A stretch of DNA of 64,000 nt, taken from contig NZ_AP024849.1 of assembly GCF_019977655.1 (NCBI RefSeq), positions 289,001 through 353,000 on the forward strand, written 5' to 3'. The notes below the pieces were generated by a model. That model had not been told where the DNA came from and searched no databases. It saw only the letters and a program-made list of their open reading frames with translations. How positions within the stretch are numbered: position 1 is the stretch's first letter; each line of letters starts with the position of its first letter. Origin of the DNA: Clostridium gelidum. GTDB taxonomy: Bacteria; Bacillota; Clostridia; Clostridiales; Clostridiaceae. Shown in pieces: positions 36,178 through 43,221 of this stretch. Position numbers and translations under genes: made by a program.

Positions 36178-36208
36178 TTGACTTGGAGTTAATTCCAAGT
36201 ATTATAAT
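36178..36208 (+). promoter_or_regulatory. MerR-type promoter (copy C) upstream of second aldo/keto reductase
   Basis: TTGACT (36178-36183), a 19-base spacer and TATAAT (36203-36208). ACTTGGAGTT/AATTCCAAGT is a dyad with one mismatch at 36181-36200. It shares the half-site with copies A and B, so the same MerR should bind. The better -10 box may raise basal activity. Confidence 0.8.
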
Positions 36209-36262
36209 AAATATTAAGGTGATAAAATTGTAATAGTTAATTATAAGAAGGGTGATGACAAT

Positions 36263-37291
36263 ATGGTAAATGTTACATTAGGAAGAACAGGAATAACAGT
36301 AAATAGAAACGGATTTGGAGCTCTTCCAATTCAACGTGTTTCTACAGAGGAAGCAGTAAAGCTACTCCGAAAAGCATATGATAGTGGTATTAATTTTTTT
36401 GATTCAGCAAAGGTTTATACTGATAGTGAATATAAAATTGGTCTTGCTTTAAGTGATGTTAGGGAGAAAATTATTATTTCAACAAAAACAATGTCCACTA
36501 CTGTAGAGGGATTTTGGCGTGATTTAGAAAATAGCCTTACTACGCTTAAAACAGATTATATAGATATTTATCAGTTTCATAATCCAAGCTTTTGCCCTAA
36601 ACCAAATGATGGAACTGGACTTTATGAGGCAATGTTAGAGGCAAAAAAACAAGGGAAAATTCGTTTTATAGGTATTACAAATCATAGACTTTCTATAGCT
36701 GAAGAGGCTGTTCTATCAGGGCTTTACGACACTTTACAATTCCCATTCAGCTATCTTGCTGATAAAAAAGACGAGAATTTAGTAAAGCTATGCAAAGAGA
36801 AAAATATAGGTTACATATGTATGAAAGCATTGTCTGGTGGACTTATAACAAGAAGTGATGTTGCTTATGCATATCTTTCTGAATTTGAAAATACTTTACC
36901 TATTTGGGGTGTTCAACGAGAAAATGAACTTGATGAATTTATTTCGTATATAGAAAATCCTCCTATAATGACAGCTGAGATAAAAGACTATATTGAAAAT
37001 GAAAGAAAGGAGCTCGTAGGTGAATTCTGTCGTGGTTGTGGATACTGTATGCCATGTCCAGCAGGTATAGAAATCAACAACTGTGCAAGAATGTCTTTGC
37101 TTCTTCGTCGATCTCCAGCTGAAGGACATCTTTCAGAAGAAGGGCAGGCTAAGATGAAAAAGATTGAAGATTGCATAGAGTGTGGAAATTGTAAGGCCCA
37201 TTGTCCTTATGGTCTTGATACTCCAAATCTTTTAAAGAGAAACTATGAGGATTATAAAACATTCTTAGTAAAAGAAGTTTCTAAAGAATGA
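36263..37291 (+). CDS. aldo/keto reductase with C-terminal ferredoxin-type domain (second)
   Basis: This 342-aa AKR has LGRTGITVNRNGFGALPIQR, FFDSAKVYTDSEYKIGLAL, DYIDIYQFHNP, and FIGITNHRLSIAEEAV. C-terminal Cys clusters are CRGCGYCMPCPAGIEI (spaced CxxCxxCxxCP, one residue shorter than usual) and CIECGNCKAHCPYGL. It is only distantly related to the AKR at 34925, so it is not a recent duplicate. Own MerR-type promoter 55 bases upstream; AGAAGGGTGATG site. Probable NADPH- or ferredoxin-linked carbonyl reduction; the substrate is unknown. Confidence 0.92.
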   Translation: MVNVTLGRTGITVNRNGFGALPIQRVSTEEAVKLLRKAYDSGINFFDSAKVYTDSEYKIGLALSDVREKIIISTKTMSTTVEGFWRDLENSLTTLKTDYIDIYQFHNPSFCPKPNDGTGLYEAMLEAKKQGKIRFIGITNHRLSIAEEAVLSGLYDTLQFPFSYLADKKDENLVKLCKEKNIGYICMKALSGGLITRSDVAYAYLSEFENTLPIWGVQRENELDEFISYIENPPIMTAEIKDYIENERKELVGEFCRGCGYCMPCPAGIEINNCARMSLLLRRSPAEGHLSEEGQAKMKKIEDCIECGNCKAHCPYGLDTPNLLKRNYEDYKTFLVKEVSKE

Positions 37292-37449
37292 CGTAAAAGT
37301 AAGCAATTTGTAAGACAGATATTCAGCCACAAATATAGTTTGGGAGACGACTTATGGAAATACTATCGTTTATAAAAGAAAACAATCTTAAAGACAAATG
37401 ATAAAATCGGAGTACACTTAATGTAAATAAATATCAAAGTTTGTCCCAA

Positions 37450-37498
37450 AAATGAAGGAAATGCAGGAACACCAACTTGCACTCCTTCATTTTTTTTA
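37450..37498 (+). terminator. intrinsic terminator before the glycosylation operon
   Basis: AATGAAGGAAATGCA (from 37451) pairs with TGCACTCCTTCATT (to about 37491) with one bulge, then an eight-T run. The rest of 37292-37593 is gene-free apart from a 15-codon stub (MEILSFIKENNLKDK, near 37353), probably gene debris. Confidence 0.8.
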
Positions 37499-37593
37499 TT
37501 CCTTCTTCATAGAATCTTCATAAATTTGGTAACTGTTTCTTTAAAATGATTCAATATAATAAGAATTAAAGAATGATAGAGGAGTGAGTAACT

Positions 37594-38295
37594 ATGAAGT
37601 ACTTAGCAATAATACCAGCTTATAATGAAGGCGCCAATATTTATAATGTGGTAAAAAATATAAAAAACAGTAATTTCGAGTTTGATATTGTGGTTATCAA
37701 TGATGGATCACAAGATAATACATACTCTGAAGCAAAAAGAGCAGGAGCAAAGGTAATAAATTTATCAAATAATTTGGGTATTGGAGGTGCTGTGCAGACT
37801 GGATATTTATATGCTTATAACAATAACTATGATGCTGCAATCCAAATTGATGGTGATGGTCAACATGATTCTAAAGAATTAAATAAACTTGTTGAAGAAT
37901 TAAAAAAGAATGAAGCAGATATAGTGATTGGATCAAGATTTGTTGAGAAAAGTGAGTATAGACCTAGCTTATTTAGAAATATAGGAATAAAGTACTTTTC
38001 GATGATTGTATCTTTTCTTTGCAAAATGCCTTATTATGATACAACCTCAGGTTATAGAATAGTTAATAGAAAGGCTTTAGAGTATTTTATAAACTATTAT
38101 CCACAGGATTATCCGGAGGTAGAGACCATAGTATATGCTGTGAAAAATGGGTTAAAGGTAAAAGAAATTATGGTAAATATGAATCAAAGACAGGGTGGTA
38201 AATCTTCTATAACCCCTTTAAAGTCATTATATTATATGGTAAAAGTAACCTTAGCATTAATAATTAATCCAACAAGTAAAGGAGTACTTTCATGA
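37594..38295 (+). CDS. family 2 glycosyltransferase (polyprenyl-phosphate sugar transferase type)
   Basis: This 233-aa GT2 enzyme has a GT-A fold: LAIIPAYNEGANIYNVVKNI, VVINDGSQDNTYSEAKRAGA, the DXD-like QIDGDGQHD, and SGYRIVNRKALEYF. It lacks the C-terminal membrane pair of CsbB-type enzymes. It should load a sugar from a nucleotide donor onto undecaprenyl phosphate, like dolichol-phosphate-mannose synthase. The next genes encode a DUF2304 membrane protein, an EamA/SMR-like protein and a GT39 enzyme, a set suited to flipping and transferring that lipid-linked sugar. It overlaps the next gene by ATGA. Confidence 0.92.
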   Translation: MKYLAIIPAYNEGANIYNVVKNIKNSNFEFDIVVINDGSQDNTYSEAKRAGAKVINLSNNLGIGGAVQTGYLYAYNNNYDAAIQIDGDGQHDSKELNKLVEELKKNEADIVIGSRFVEKSEYRPSLFRNIGIKYFSMIVSFLCKMPYYDTTSGYRIVNRKALEYFINYYPQDYPEVETIVYAVKNGLKVKEIMVNMNQRQGGKSSITPLKSLYYMVKVTLALIINPTSKGVLS

Positions 38296-38627
38296 ATACA
38301 TTTTGTTTATTTATTTCACTAACATTTCTAATAATGACTATTTTATTCATTAAAAAGAGAAGATTAGAATTTGGGTACAGCGTGTTATGGTCAATTGTAT
38401 GTATTATATTGATAATATTATCTGTTAATGGAGAGATTGTTAATTATTTATCTAACTGTTTAGGAATAATTTATGCGCCTGCATTTCTATTTTTAATAGG
38501 AATAATGTTCAGCTTTATAATGATTTTTTATCTTATGATAATCATATCTGATTTAAAGAAGAAGATAACAAAACTTATACAGGTAAATGCTTTATTGGAT
38601 AATAAAATTAATGAGAGGTTGAAATAA
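38292..38627 (+). CDS. DUF2304 membrane protein
   Basis: This 111-aa protein has three hydrophobic segments (about 3-20, 29-48, 60-83) and a basic coiled tail (SDLKKKITKLIQVNALLDNK). Length and pattern fit DUF2304, a family regularly found next to GT2 dolichyl-phosphate-type transferases. It probably anchors or regulates the soluble GT2 enzyme. It starts inside the stop of the GT2 gene (ATGA), showing coupling. Confidence 0.8.
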   Translation: MNTFCLFISLTFLIMTILFIKKRRLEFGYSVLWSIVCIILIILSVNGEIVNYLSNCLGIIYAPAFLFLIGIMFSFIMIFYLMIIISDLKKKITKLIQVNALLDNKINERLK

Positions 38628-38628
38628 G

Positions 38629-38976
38629 ATGAATTATTTATTGCTTTTCATTAATATAATCATGTTGGTCTCAGGACAAGTTTTATGGAAAATTGGAGTA
38701 AGTAAAATGCATTTTGAATTATCACCTAAAGGAATTATAGGAGCTATATTAAATCCTTATATACTTGGTGGAGGTATACTGTATGTTTTTGCTACAGTAA
38801 TTTGGTTGTATTTGTTGTCTAGAACTGAGCTGAGTAAAATATACCCGCTTCAAAGTTTATGTTATATATTTGGAGCAATAGCAGGAGTGATTTTATTTAA
38901 AGAGTGTTTTACTTTAAATAAAGCATTCGGTCTTATATTTATTTTAGCTGGTGCTGGTTTAATTGTCTTAAAATAA
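38629..38976 (+). CDS. EamA/SMR-like four-helix membrane protein, probable lipid-sugar flippase component
   Basis: This 115-aa protein has four hydrophobic helices and resembles small EamA/SMR proteins such as ArnE/ArnF: MLVSGQVLWKIGVSKMHFEL, YVFATVIWLYLLSRTELSKI, YPLQSLCYIFGAIAGVILFK, GLIFILAGAGLIVL. In the arn system such proteins flip undecaprenyl-linked sugar. The position between GT2 and GT39 genes suggests the same task here. A drug-efflux role is less likely in this context. It follows the DUF2304 gene after one base. Confidence 0.8.
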   Translation: MNYLLLFINIIMLVSGQVLWKIGVSKMHFELSPKGIIGAILNPYILGGGILYVFATVIWLYLLSRTELSKIYPLQSLCYIFGAIAGVILFKECFTLNKAFGLIFILAGAGLIVLK

Positions 38977-38992
38977 AGGGAGTCGAAAGATA

Positions 38993-40252
38993 TTGTTTAG
39001 CTTAAGAGATGAAAAAAAAAAAACAAAATACAGTTTATTAGTTATAGAGATTATTTTTATTATAGTGGGTATGATTTCTATTTTGAAATATGGGAATTCA
39101 CTTCTTTTAGGAAGCCTTGAGAAGTTTGATAATGATGATGTTAAATATATTAGAAGTGCATGGAATCTAATAGATAATAAAATATTATCTTATGAAAACA
39201 TTAAAGAGTCAACAGTTTATATTATGCCAGGTTTAACTTTCGTGTTAGCCTTTTTCATGATGATTTTTGGAAAAATGCAAGGGATAGTAGCATTTAAGAT
39301 TTTTCAGCTGATACTTCAGGCAGGTAGCATATACCTGATATTTCTAATAGGTAGGAAAGTTTTTAGTTCTAGAGTGGGACTTATAGCTTCAATAATAGAT
39401 GTTATATATGTTCCAGAATTATTTGTTGTAAATACAATACTAATGGAATGCATATGTAAGTTTTTATTTCTGCTTCTAATATATATAAGTATTTATGCTA
39501 TAAAGACAAAGAGCAGTAAGTTGTATATAGCAGGAGGTATTATATGGGCAATATCATGTTTATTTAAACCAACAATGGCTGGGTATCCTATAGTAATTTT
39601 ATTTATGTGGATAAAGAGTAAGTATAAGTTTTCTGAAATACTTAAATATACTACATTAGTATTAATAATTTTTTGTACAATAATGTCACCTTGGTGGGTT
39701 AGAAACTACAAGGAATTTAATAGTGTTATACCTTTCACAAAATCAACTGGTAATCCTTTTTTACAAGGAACATTTATAAATTATGATGACAGTGAAGGCT
39801 GGGGAGTACCATATGTAAAAAGTGAAAATGCTATTAAAAATGATCAAAATGAAATAAAAGCAGGATTGCAAAGACTTCAGAAATATGGAGCAGAACAACC
39901 CATTAAATATATTTTTTGGTATACTATAGGTAAAACATTTTTCTTTTGGAGAGGACCTTTTTATTGGAGGACAATTTTTAATATACCGTCTCTAATAGCA
40001 ATTAGTATTCATGTAATAATTTTATTATTAGGAATTCTAGGTATAGTAAAAGCATCCAAAAATAATTTAAATGTAGCCCTAGTGATTGGGGTAGTGTTAT
40101 TATTAAACCTAATATATTTACCATTCTATACATTTGAAAGATATTCATATATGGCAATGCCTTTAGTAATGTTATTTGCAGCTCTTAGTATAGATGAGAT
40201 TATAAAAAAGAAGAGGAAGTTATTGAGATGGAAAAGAACACCGTGCTTGTAG
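38993..40252 (+). CDS. GT39/ArnT-like membrane glycosyltransferase
   Basis: This 419-aa polytopic protein of about 10 helices has an early acidic loop (FDNDDVKYIRSAWNLIDNKI), typical of the catalytic loop in ArnT/PMT-type enzymes, and a later MSPWWVRNYKEFNSVIPFTK segment common to the family. It uses polyprenyl-phosphate sugars on the outer face of the membrane to decorate a glycan, lipid or protein. TTG 38993 is the start (GGGAGTCG upstream). The 3' end overlaps the response-regulator gene by 25 bases, placing sugar transfer and signalling in one transcript. Confidence 0.85.
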   Translation: MFSLRDEKKKTKYSLLVIEIIFIIVGMISILKYGNSLLLGSLEKFDNDDVKYIRSAWNLIDNKILSYENIKESTVYIMPGLTFVLAFFMMIFGKMQGIVAFKIFQLILQAGSIYLIFLIGRKVFSSRVGLIASIIDVIYVPELFVVNTILMECICKFLFLLLIYISIYAIKTKSSKLYIAGGIIWAISCLFKPTMAGYPIVILFMWIKSKYKFSEILKYTTLVLIIFCTIMSPWWVRNYKEFNSVIPFTKSTGNPFLQGTFINYDDSEGWGVPYVKSENAIKNDQNEIKAGLQRLQKYGAEQPIKYIFWYTIGKTFFFWRGPFYWRTIFNIPSLIAISIHVIILLLGILGIVKASKNNLNVALVIGVVLLLNLIYLPFYTFERYSYMAMPLVMLFAALSIDEIIKKKRKLLRWKRTPCL

Positions 40253-40923
40253 TAGATGATGAGAAAGACATTAGAGATGTAATTGAAATTTATTTAATGA
40301 ACGAAGGAATAAATGTAATTAGTGCTTGTGATGGAATTGAAGCCATAGAAAAACTAAAAACTAATAAGATTGATTTAATAATTTTAGATGTTATGATGCC
40401 AAATTTAGATGGGATAAGAACATGTTTAAAAATTAGAGAAGAGAAAAAATTACCCATTATTATGCTCTCAGCTAAAATTGAAGATAGCGATAAAATATTA
40501 GGACTTAATGTAGGAGCAGATGATTATGTGACCAAGCCTTTCAATCCTCTTGAACTAACTGCAAGAGTAAAATCTCAGCTTAGAAGATATATAAATTTTA
40601 GTGAAGAAAAGAAACAGAATGAGGATGAAATAATAATAGATGGACTTACTTTAAATAAAGCTTCAAGAGAAGTTTTCGTAGATGGAAATTTTGTCAGGCT
40701 TACTCCTTTGGAATTCTCAATATTAGAAGTACTTGCGTTGAATAGAGGTAGAGTGTTGAGCACTGAACAGATATACGAACAGGTATGGAATGAATCTTTT
40801 AATAATGCTGATAATACGGTAGCAGTTCATATAAGAAATATAAGAGAAAAAATAGAGATAAATCCAAAAGACCCGAAGTATATCAAAGTTGTTTGGGGAG
40901 TGGGGTATAAAATTGAAAAATAG
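40228..40923 (+). CDS. OmpR/PhoB-family response regulator
   Basis: This 231-aa regulator has a receiver domain (VLVVDDEKDIRDVIEIYLMN; phospho-Asp in LIILDVMMPNLDG near residue 54; VTKPFNPLELTARVK with Lys near 105) and a C-terminal winged helix (about 130-230; LTPLEFSILEVLALNRGRVL, NTVAVHIRNIREKIE). It is paired with the kinase immediately downstream. Translation overlaps both neighbours, so it is part of the glycosylation operon and may autoregulate it. ATG 40228 has GAGGAAG 8 bases upstream. Confidence 0.95.
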   Translation: MEKNTVLVVDDEKDIRDVIEIYLMNEGINVISACDGIEAIEKLKTNKIDLIILDVMMPNLDGIRTCLKIREEKKLPIIMLSAKIEDSDKILGLNVGADDYVTKPFNPLELTARVKSQLRRYINFSEEKKQNEDEIIIDGLTLNKASREVFVDGNFVRLTPLEFSILEVLALNRGRVLSTEQIYEQVWNESFNNADNTVAVHIRNIREKIEINPKDPKYIKVVWGVGYKIEK

Positions 40924-42298
40924 GATTAAAAAAGTTTTATTTGGAAGTATTACTAGAGAACTACTATTGGCTATTATAGTGAGCTTAGGGGTGGTTGTTA
41001 TAGGAATAATGATTGCTATCGCAATGTTTTATGACAATGCTTCCAAAGATACTACTGTTAAAATGGGAGCAGATGCTAACAGCTTATATGTCCAAGTAGC
41101 AAAGTATGTAACGCGAGATGATGAGGGCTGTAATGAATTTTTTAAGACGTTAGGTGAATATTATGAGTATGATGCTGCAATCACTGATGCTAATGGGAAT
41201 ATAATTTTAAAAACAGAAAATGTAAATACAGATAAAATGGACACTGAAAAAGTTAAGCAAATCCTTCAACACAGTCGTTATAATCGAAATGATACATTTT
41301 ATCAAAGATACGAAATAAAACTTGATAATAAGGATGCACAACTTTTTGTATGGAAGACACCACAACCAGATCAAATTGCTAATCTGAATAAAATAATATT
41401 ATTTATAGGTATAATTCCAGTAATCATAGTAGTATTGCTTATATATATTTTAACTAGAAGAAAAACTAAGTATATAAAAGAAATATGTAGTGGCATAGAA
41501 ATAATTTCACAGGGAAATCTTGATTATATAATTGATAAAAAAGGTGTAGATGAATTATCAATACTATCAGATAAGATTAATAGTATGTCTATTGATTTAA
41601 AAAATATAATGGAAGAGGAGAGAAATGCACAAAGATTTAAAAGTGAACTCATCACAAACGTATCTCATGATTTAAGGACTCCGCTGACTTCTTTAATTGG
41701 ATATATACAACTAGCAAATGATGAGAAAACTTCATTAAAGGATAAAGAAAAATATATTGAAATATCTCTACAAAAATCAAATAAATTAAAAAATCTTATA
41801 AATGATTTATTTGAGTATTCAAAGCTTGAAAGTGGAGGAATTAAACTTGAAAAGGAAGAAGTTAATATTATTGAAATAATTGAACAAAGCATAGGCGAAC
41901 TTTCTATACTTGCTAGAGAACGAAACATGACTTTCTCTAAAAACTTTAGTAAAAGCATTATTTTAAAGGTGGATCCAAATAAAATAGGTAGAGTATTTGA
42001 GAATATAATTTCCAATGCTGTGAAGTATAGTACCGAAGGAAGTACTATACATATTGAAGTTTTTGAAAAGAATGATGGCGTAATAATTAGCTTTGAAAAT
42101 GCAATAGATGAAGAGTTTGAAGAAAATGCAGAAAGATTATTTGATAGGTTTTATAGAGCAGATAAAGCTAGAAATTCTGAACAGGGTGGTTCAGGATTGG
42201 GACTCGCTATTGCCAAGAATATTATAGAACTGCATGGGGGAATAATATGGGCAGAATCTGAAGAGAAAATTTTTAGAATTAACATAAAACTATATTAA
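40913..42298 (+). CDS. sensor histidine kinase
   Basis: This kinase is about 461 aa. TM1 (about residues 10-37) and TM2 (about 160-180) enclose a roughly 120-residue extracytoplasmic sensor domain. A HAMP-like linker follows, then the H-box NVSHDLRTPLTSLIGYIQ, N-box NIISNAVKYS, F-box RLFDRFYRAD and G-box GGSGLGLAIAKNIIELHGG. The stimulus is unknown; an envelope cue would fit the operon. TTG 40913 is chosen because GGGGAGTGGGG precedes it and it overlaps the regulator stop; an in-frame TTG at 40889 also exists. Confidence 0.94.
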   Translation: MKNRIKKVLFGSITRELLLAIIVSLGVVVIGIMIAIAMFYDNASKDTTVKMGADANSLYVQVAKYVTRDDEGCNEFFKTLGEYYEYDAAITDANGNIILKTENVNTDKMDTEKVKQILQHSRYNRNDTFYQRYEIKLDNKDAQLFVWKTPQPDQIANLNKIILFIGIIPVIIVVLLIYILTRRKTKYIKEICSGIEIISQGNLDYIIDKKGVDELSILSDKINSMSIDLKNIMEEERNAQRFKSELITNVSHDLRTPLTSLIGYIQLANDEKTSLKDKEKYIEISLQKSNKLKNLINDLFEYSKLESGGIKLEKEEVNIIEIIEQSIGELSILARERNMTFSKNFSKSIILKVDPNKIGRVFENIISNAVKYSTEGSTIHIEVFEKNDGVIISFENAIDEEFEENAERLFDRFYRADKARNSEQGGSGLGLAIAKNIIELHGGIIWAESEEKIFRINIKLY

Positions 42299-42301
42299 AA
42301 T

Positions 42302-42348
42302 ATGAGGAGAAAGTTAGGATTATCACTTAGCTTTCTCCTCATATTTTT
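42302..42348 (+). terminator. terminator of the glycosylation/two-component operon
   Basis: ATGAGGAGAAAGTTAG (42302-42317) pairs with CTTAGCTTTCTCCTCAT region (42326-42342), followed by ATTTTTATT. Confidence 0.85.
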
Positions 42349-42441
42349 ATTACTTTGCCATCAATTGCAGATTAGTGTAATGTTTAGTAATATAACGCGA
42401 TTTATAACATAACTAGGAGTAAGAATTTCATTATTATACTA

Positions 42442-42831
42442 TTAAGACATTATAAGCTTATCTTTTTGTAATATATGTTCTAAAATCCAATTAAATATAA
42501 AGCCGAGCAAATCCTCTATATATTTTTGTTGGTTTCTATCAATATCATATAAACGTATAGCATCTATTTTTTTTATAAAAGCATCATGTTCTTTTTTTTG
42601 ATCTTCATATCCAGAATAATTAACTTGAAGCATATACTCCTCTTCGCATTTAAAATGATACTTGGTATAACTTCTTAGATCTTCAATTATCACAATTATT
42701 TCATCATATTTATCCACTTTTAAGCCGTTTTTTAATAGAGAATAGGCTTGATTACCTATATCAAAAAGATGTTTATGCTGAGTATCAATTAAGTCCATAT
42801 CAATTGAATAACTGTCTTTCCAAATTAACAT
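42442..42831 (-). CDS. bacteriohemerythrin
   Basis: This 129-aa four-helix di-iron oxygen-binding protein has ligands in the expected order: His19 in IDTQHKHLFDIG, His near 58 and Glu near 62 in KYHFKCEEEYM, His near 77 in KKEHDAFIKK, and His/Asp in LEHILQKDKL. In anaerobes such proteins bind or sense O2, buffering exposure. It is a single gene on the minus strand, with a GGAGGTAAT-type site upstream (about 42837-42845). It may be functionally linked to the rubrerythrin at 46638. Confidence 0.93.
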   Translation of the reverse strand: MLIWKDSYSIDMDLIDTQHKHLFDIGNQAYSLLKNGLKVDKYDEIIVIIEDLRSYTKYHFKCEEEYMLQVNYSGYEDQKKEHDAFIKKIDAIRLYDIDRNQQKYIEDLLGFIFNWILEHILQKDKLIMS

Positions 42832-42969
42832 ATTAATTACCTCCAGGCATAATTTATTTTTTCATATATTGAGTTTTAATACAATTATATCATGATTATA
42901 CAATAAGTTATATAATTAGACTTTCTTTTTGTACATTCATAAAGCGCTTAAACCTAAATACATTATTTT

Positions 42970-43044
42970 CAAGAAATAAGCGCTATATCAAATGAATTAG
43001 AAAATATGTTTATAAAATTAACTGGCTTAGTAAATCAATTTAAA
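42970..43044 (+). pseudogene. decayed 3' end of a methyl-accepting chemotaxis protein gene
   Basis: The frame QEISAISNELENMFIKLTGL then VNQFKV matches the C-terminal tail of chemoreceptors (IS-ELE-M---L--LV-QFK). Nothing of the signalling hairpin remains upstream, and the original stop is lost. A related tail occurs at 46462-46524. The rest of 42832-43221 is A+T-rich and presumably holds the glgP promoter. Confidence 0.6.
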
Positions 43045-43221
43045 GTTTCGCTGTGGCAAAATATAACAAAATACAGTTTAAATAAAATTCACATGATTAA
43101 TATACAAAAAATAATATAAATATACAAAACACTGTAAATTAAATTGATATAATAATGCTAAATTAACGTTAATAATTAGAGCGATATATAAATAATTTAA
43201 TTTAAAGGTGGGAAAATTAAT

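Noticed and set aside
40889..40912. Longer N-terminus for the histidine kinase from TTG 40889
   Set aside because: TTG 40913 has the purine-rich GGGGAGTGGGG at proper distance, whereas 40889 has no ribosome site.
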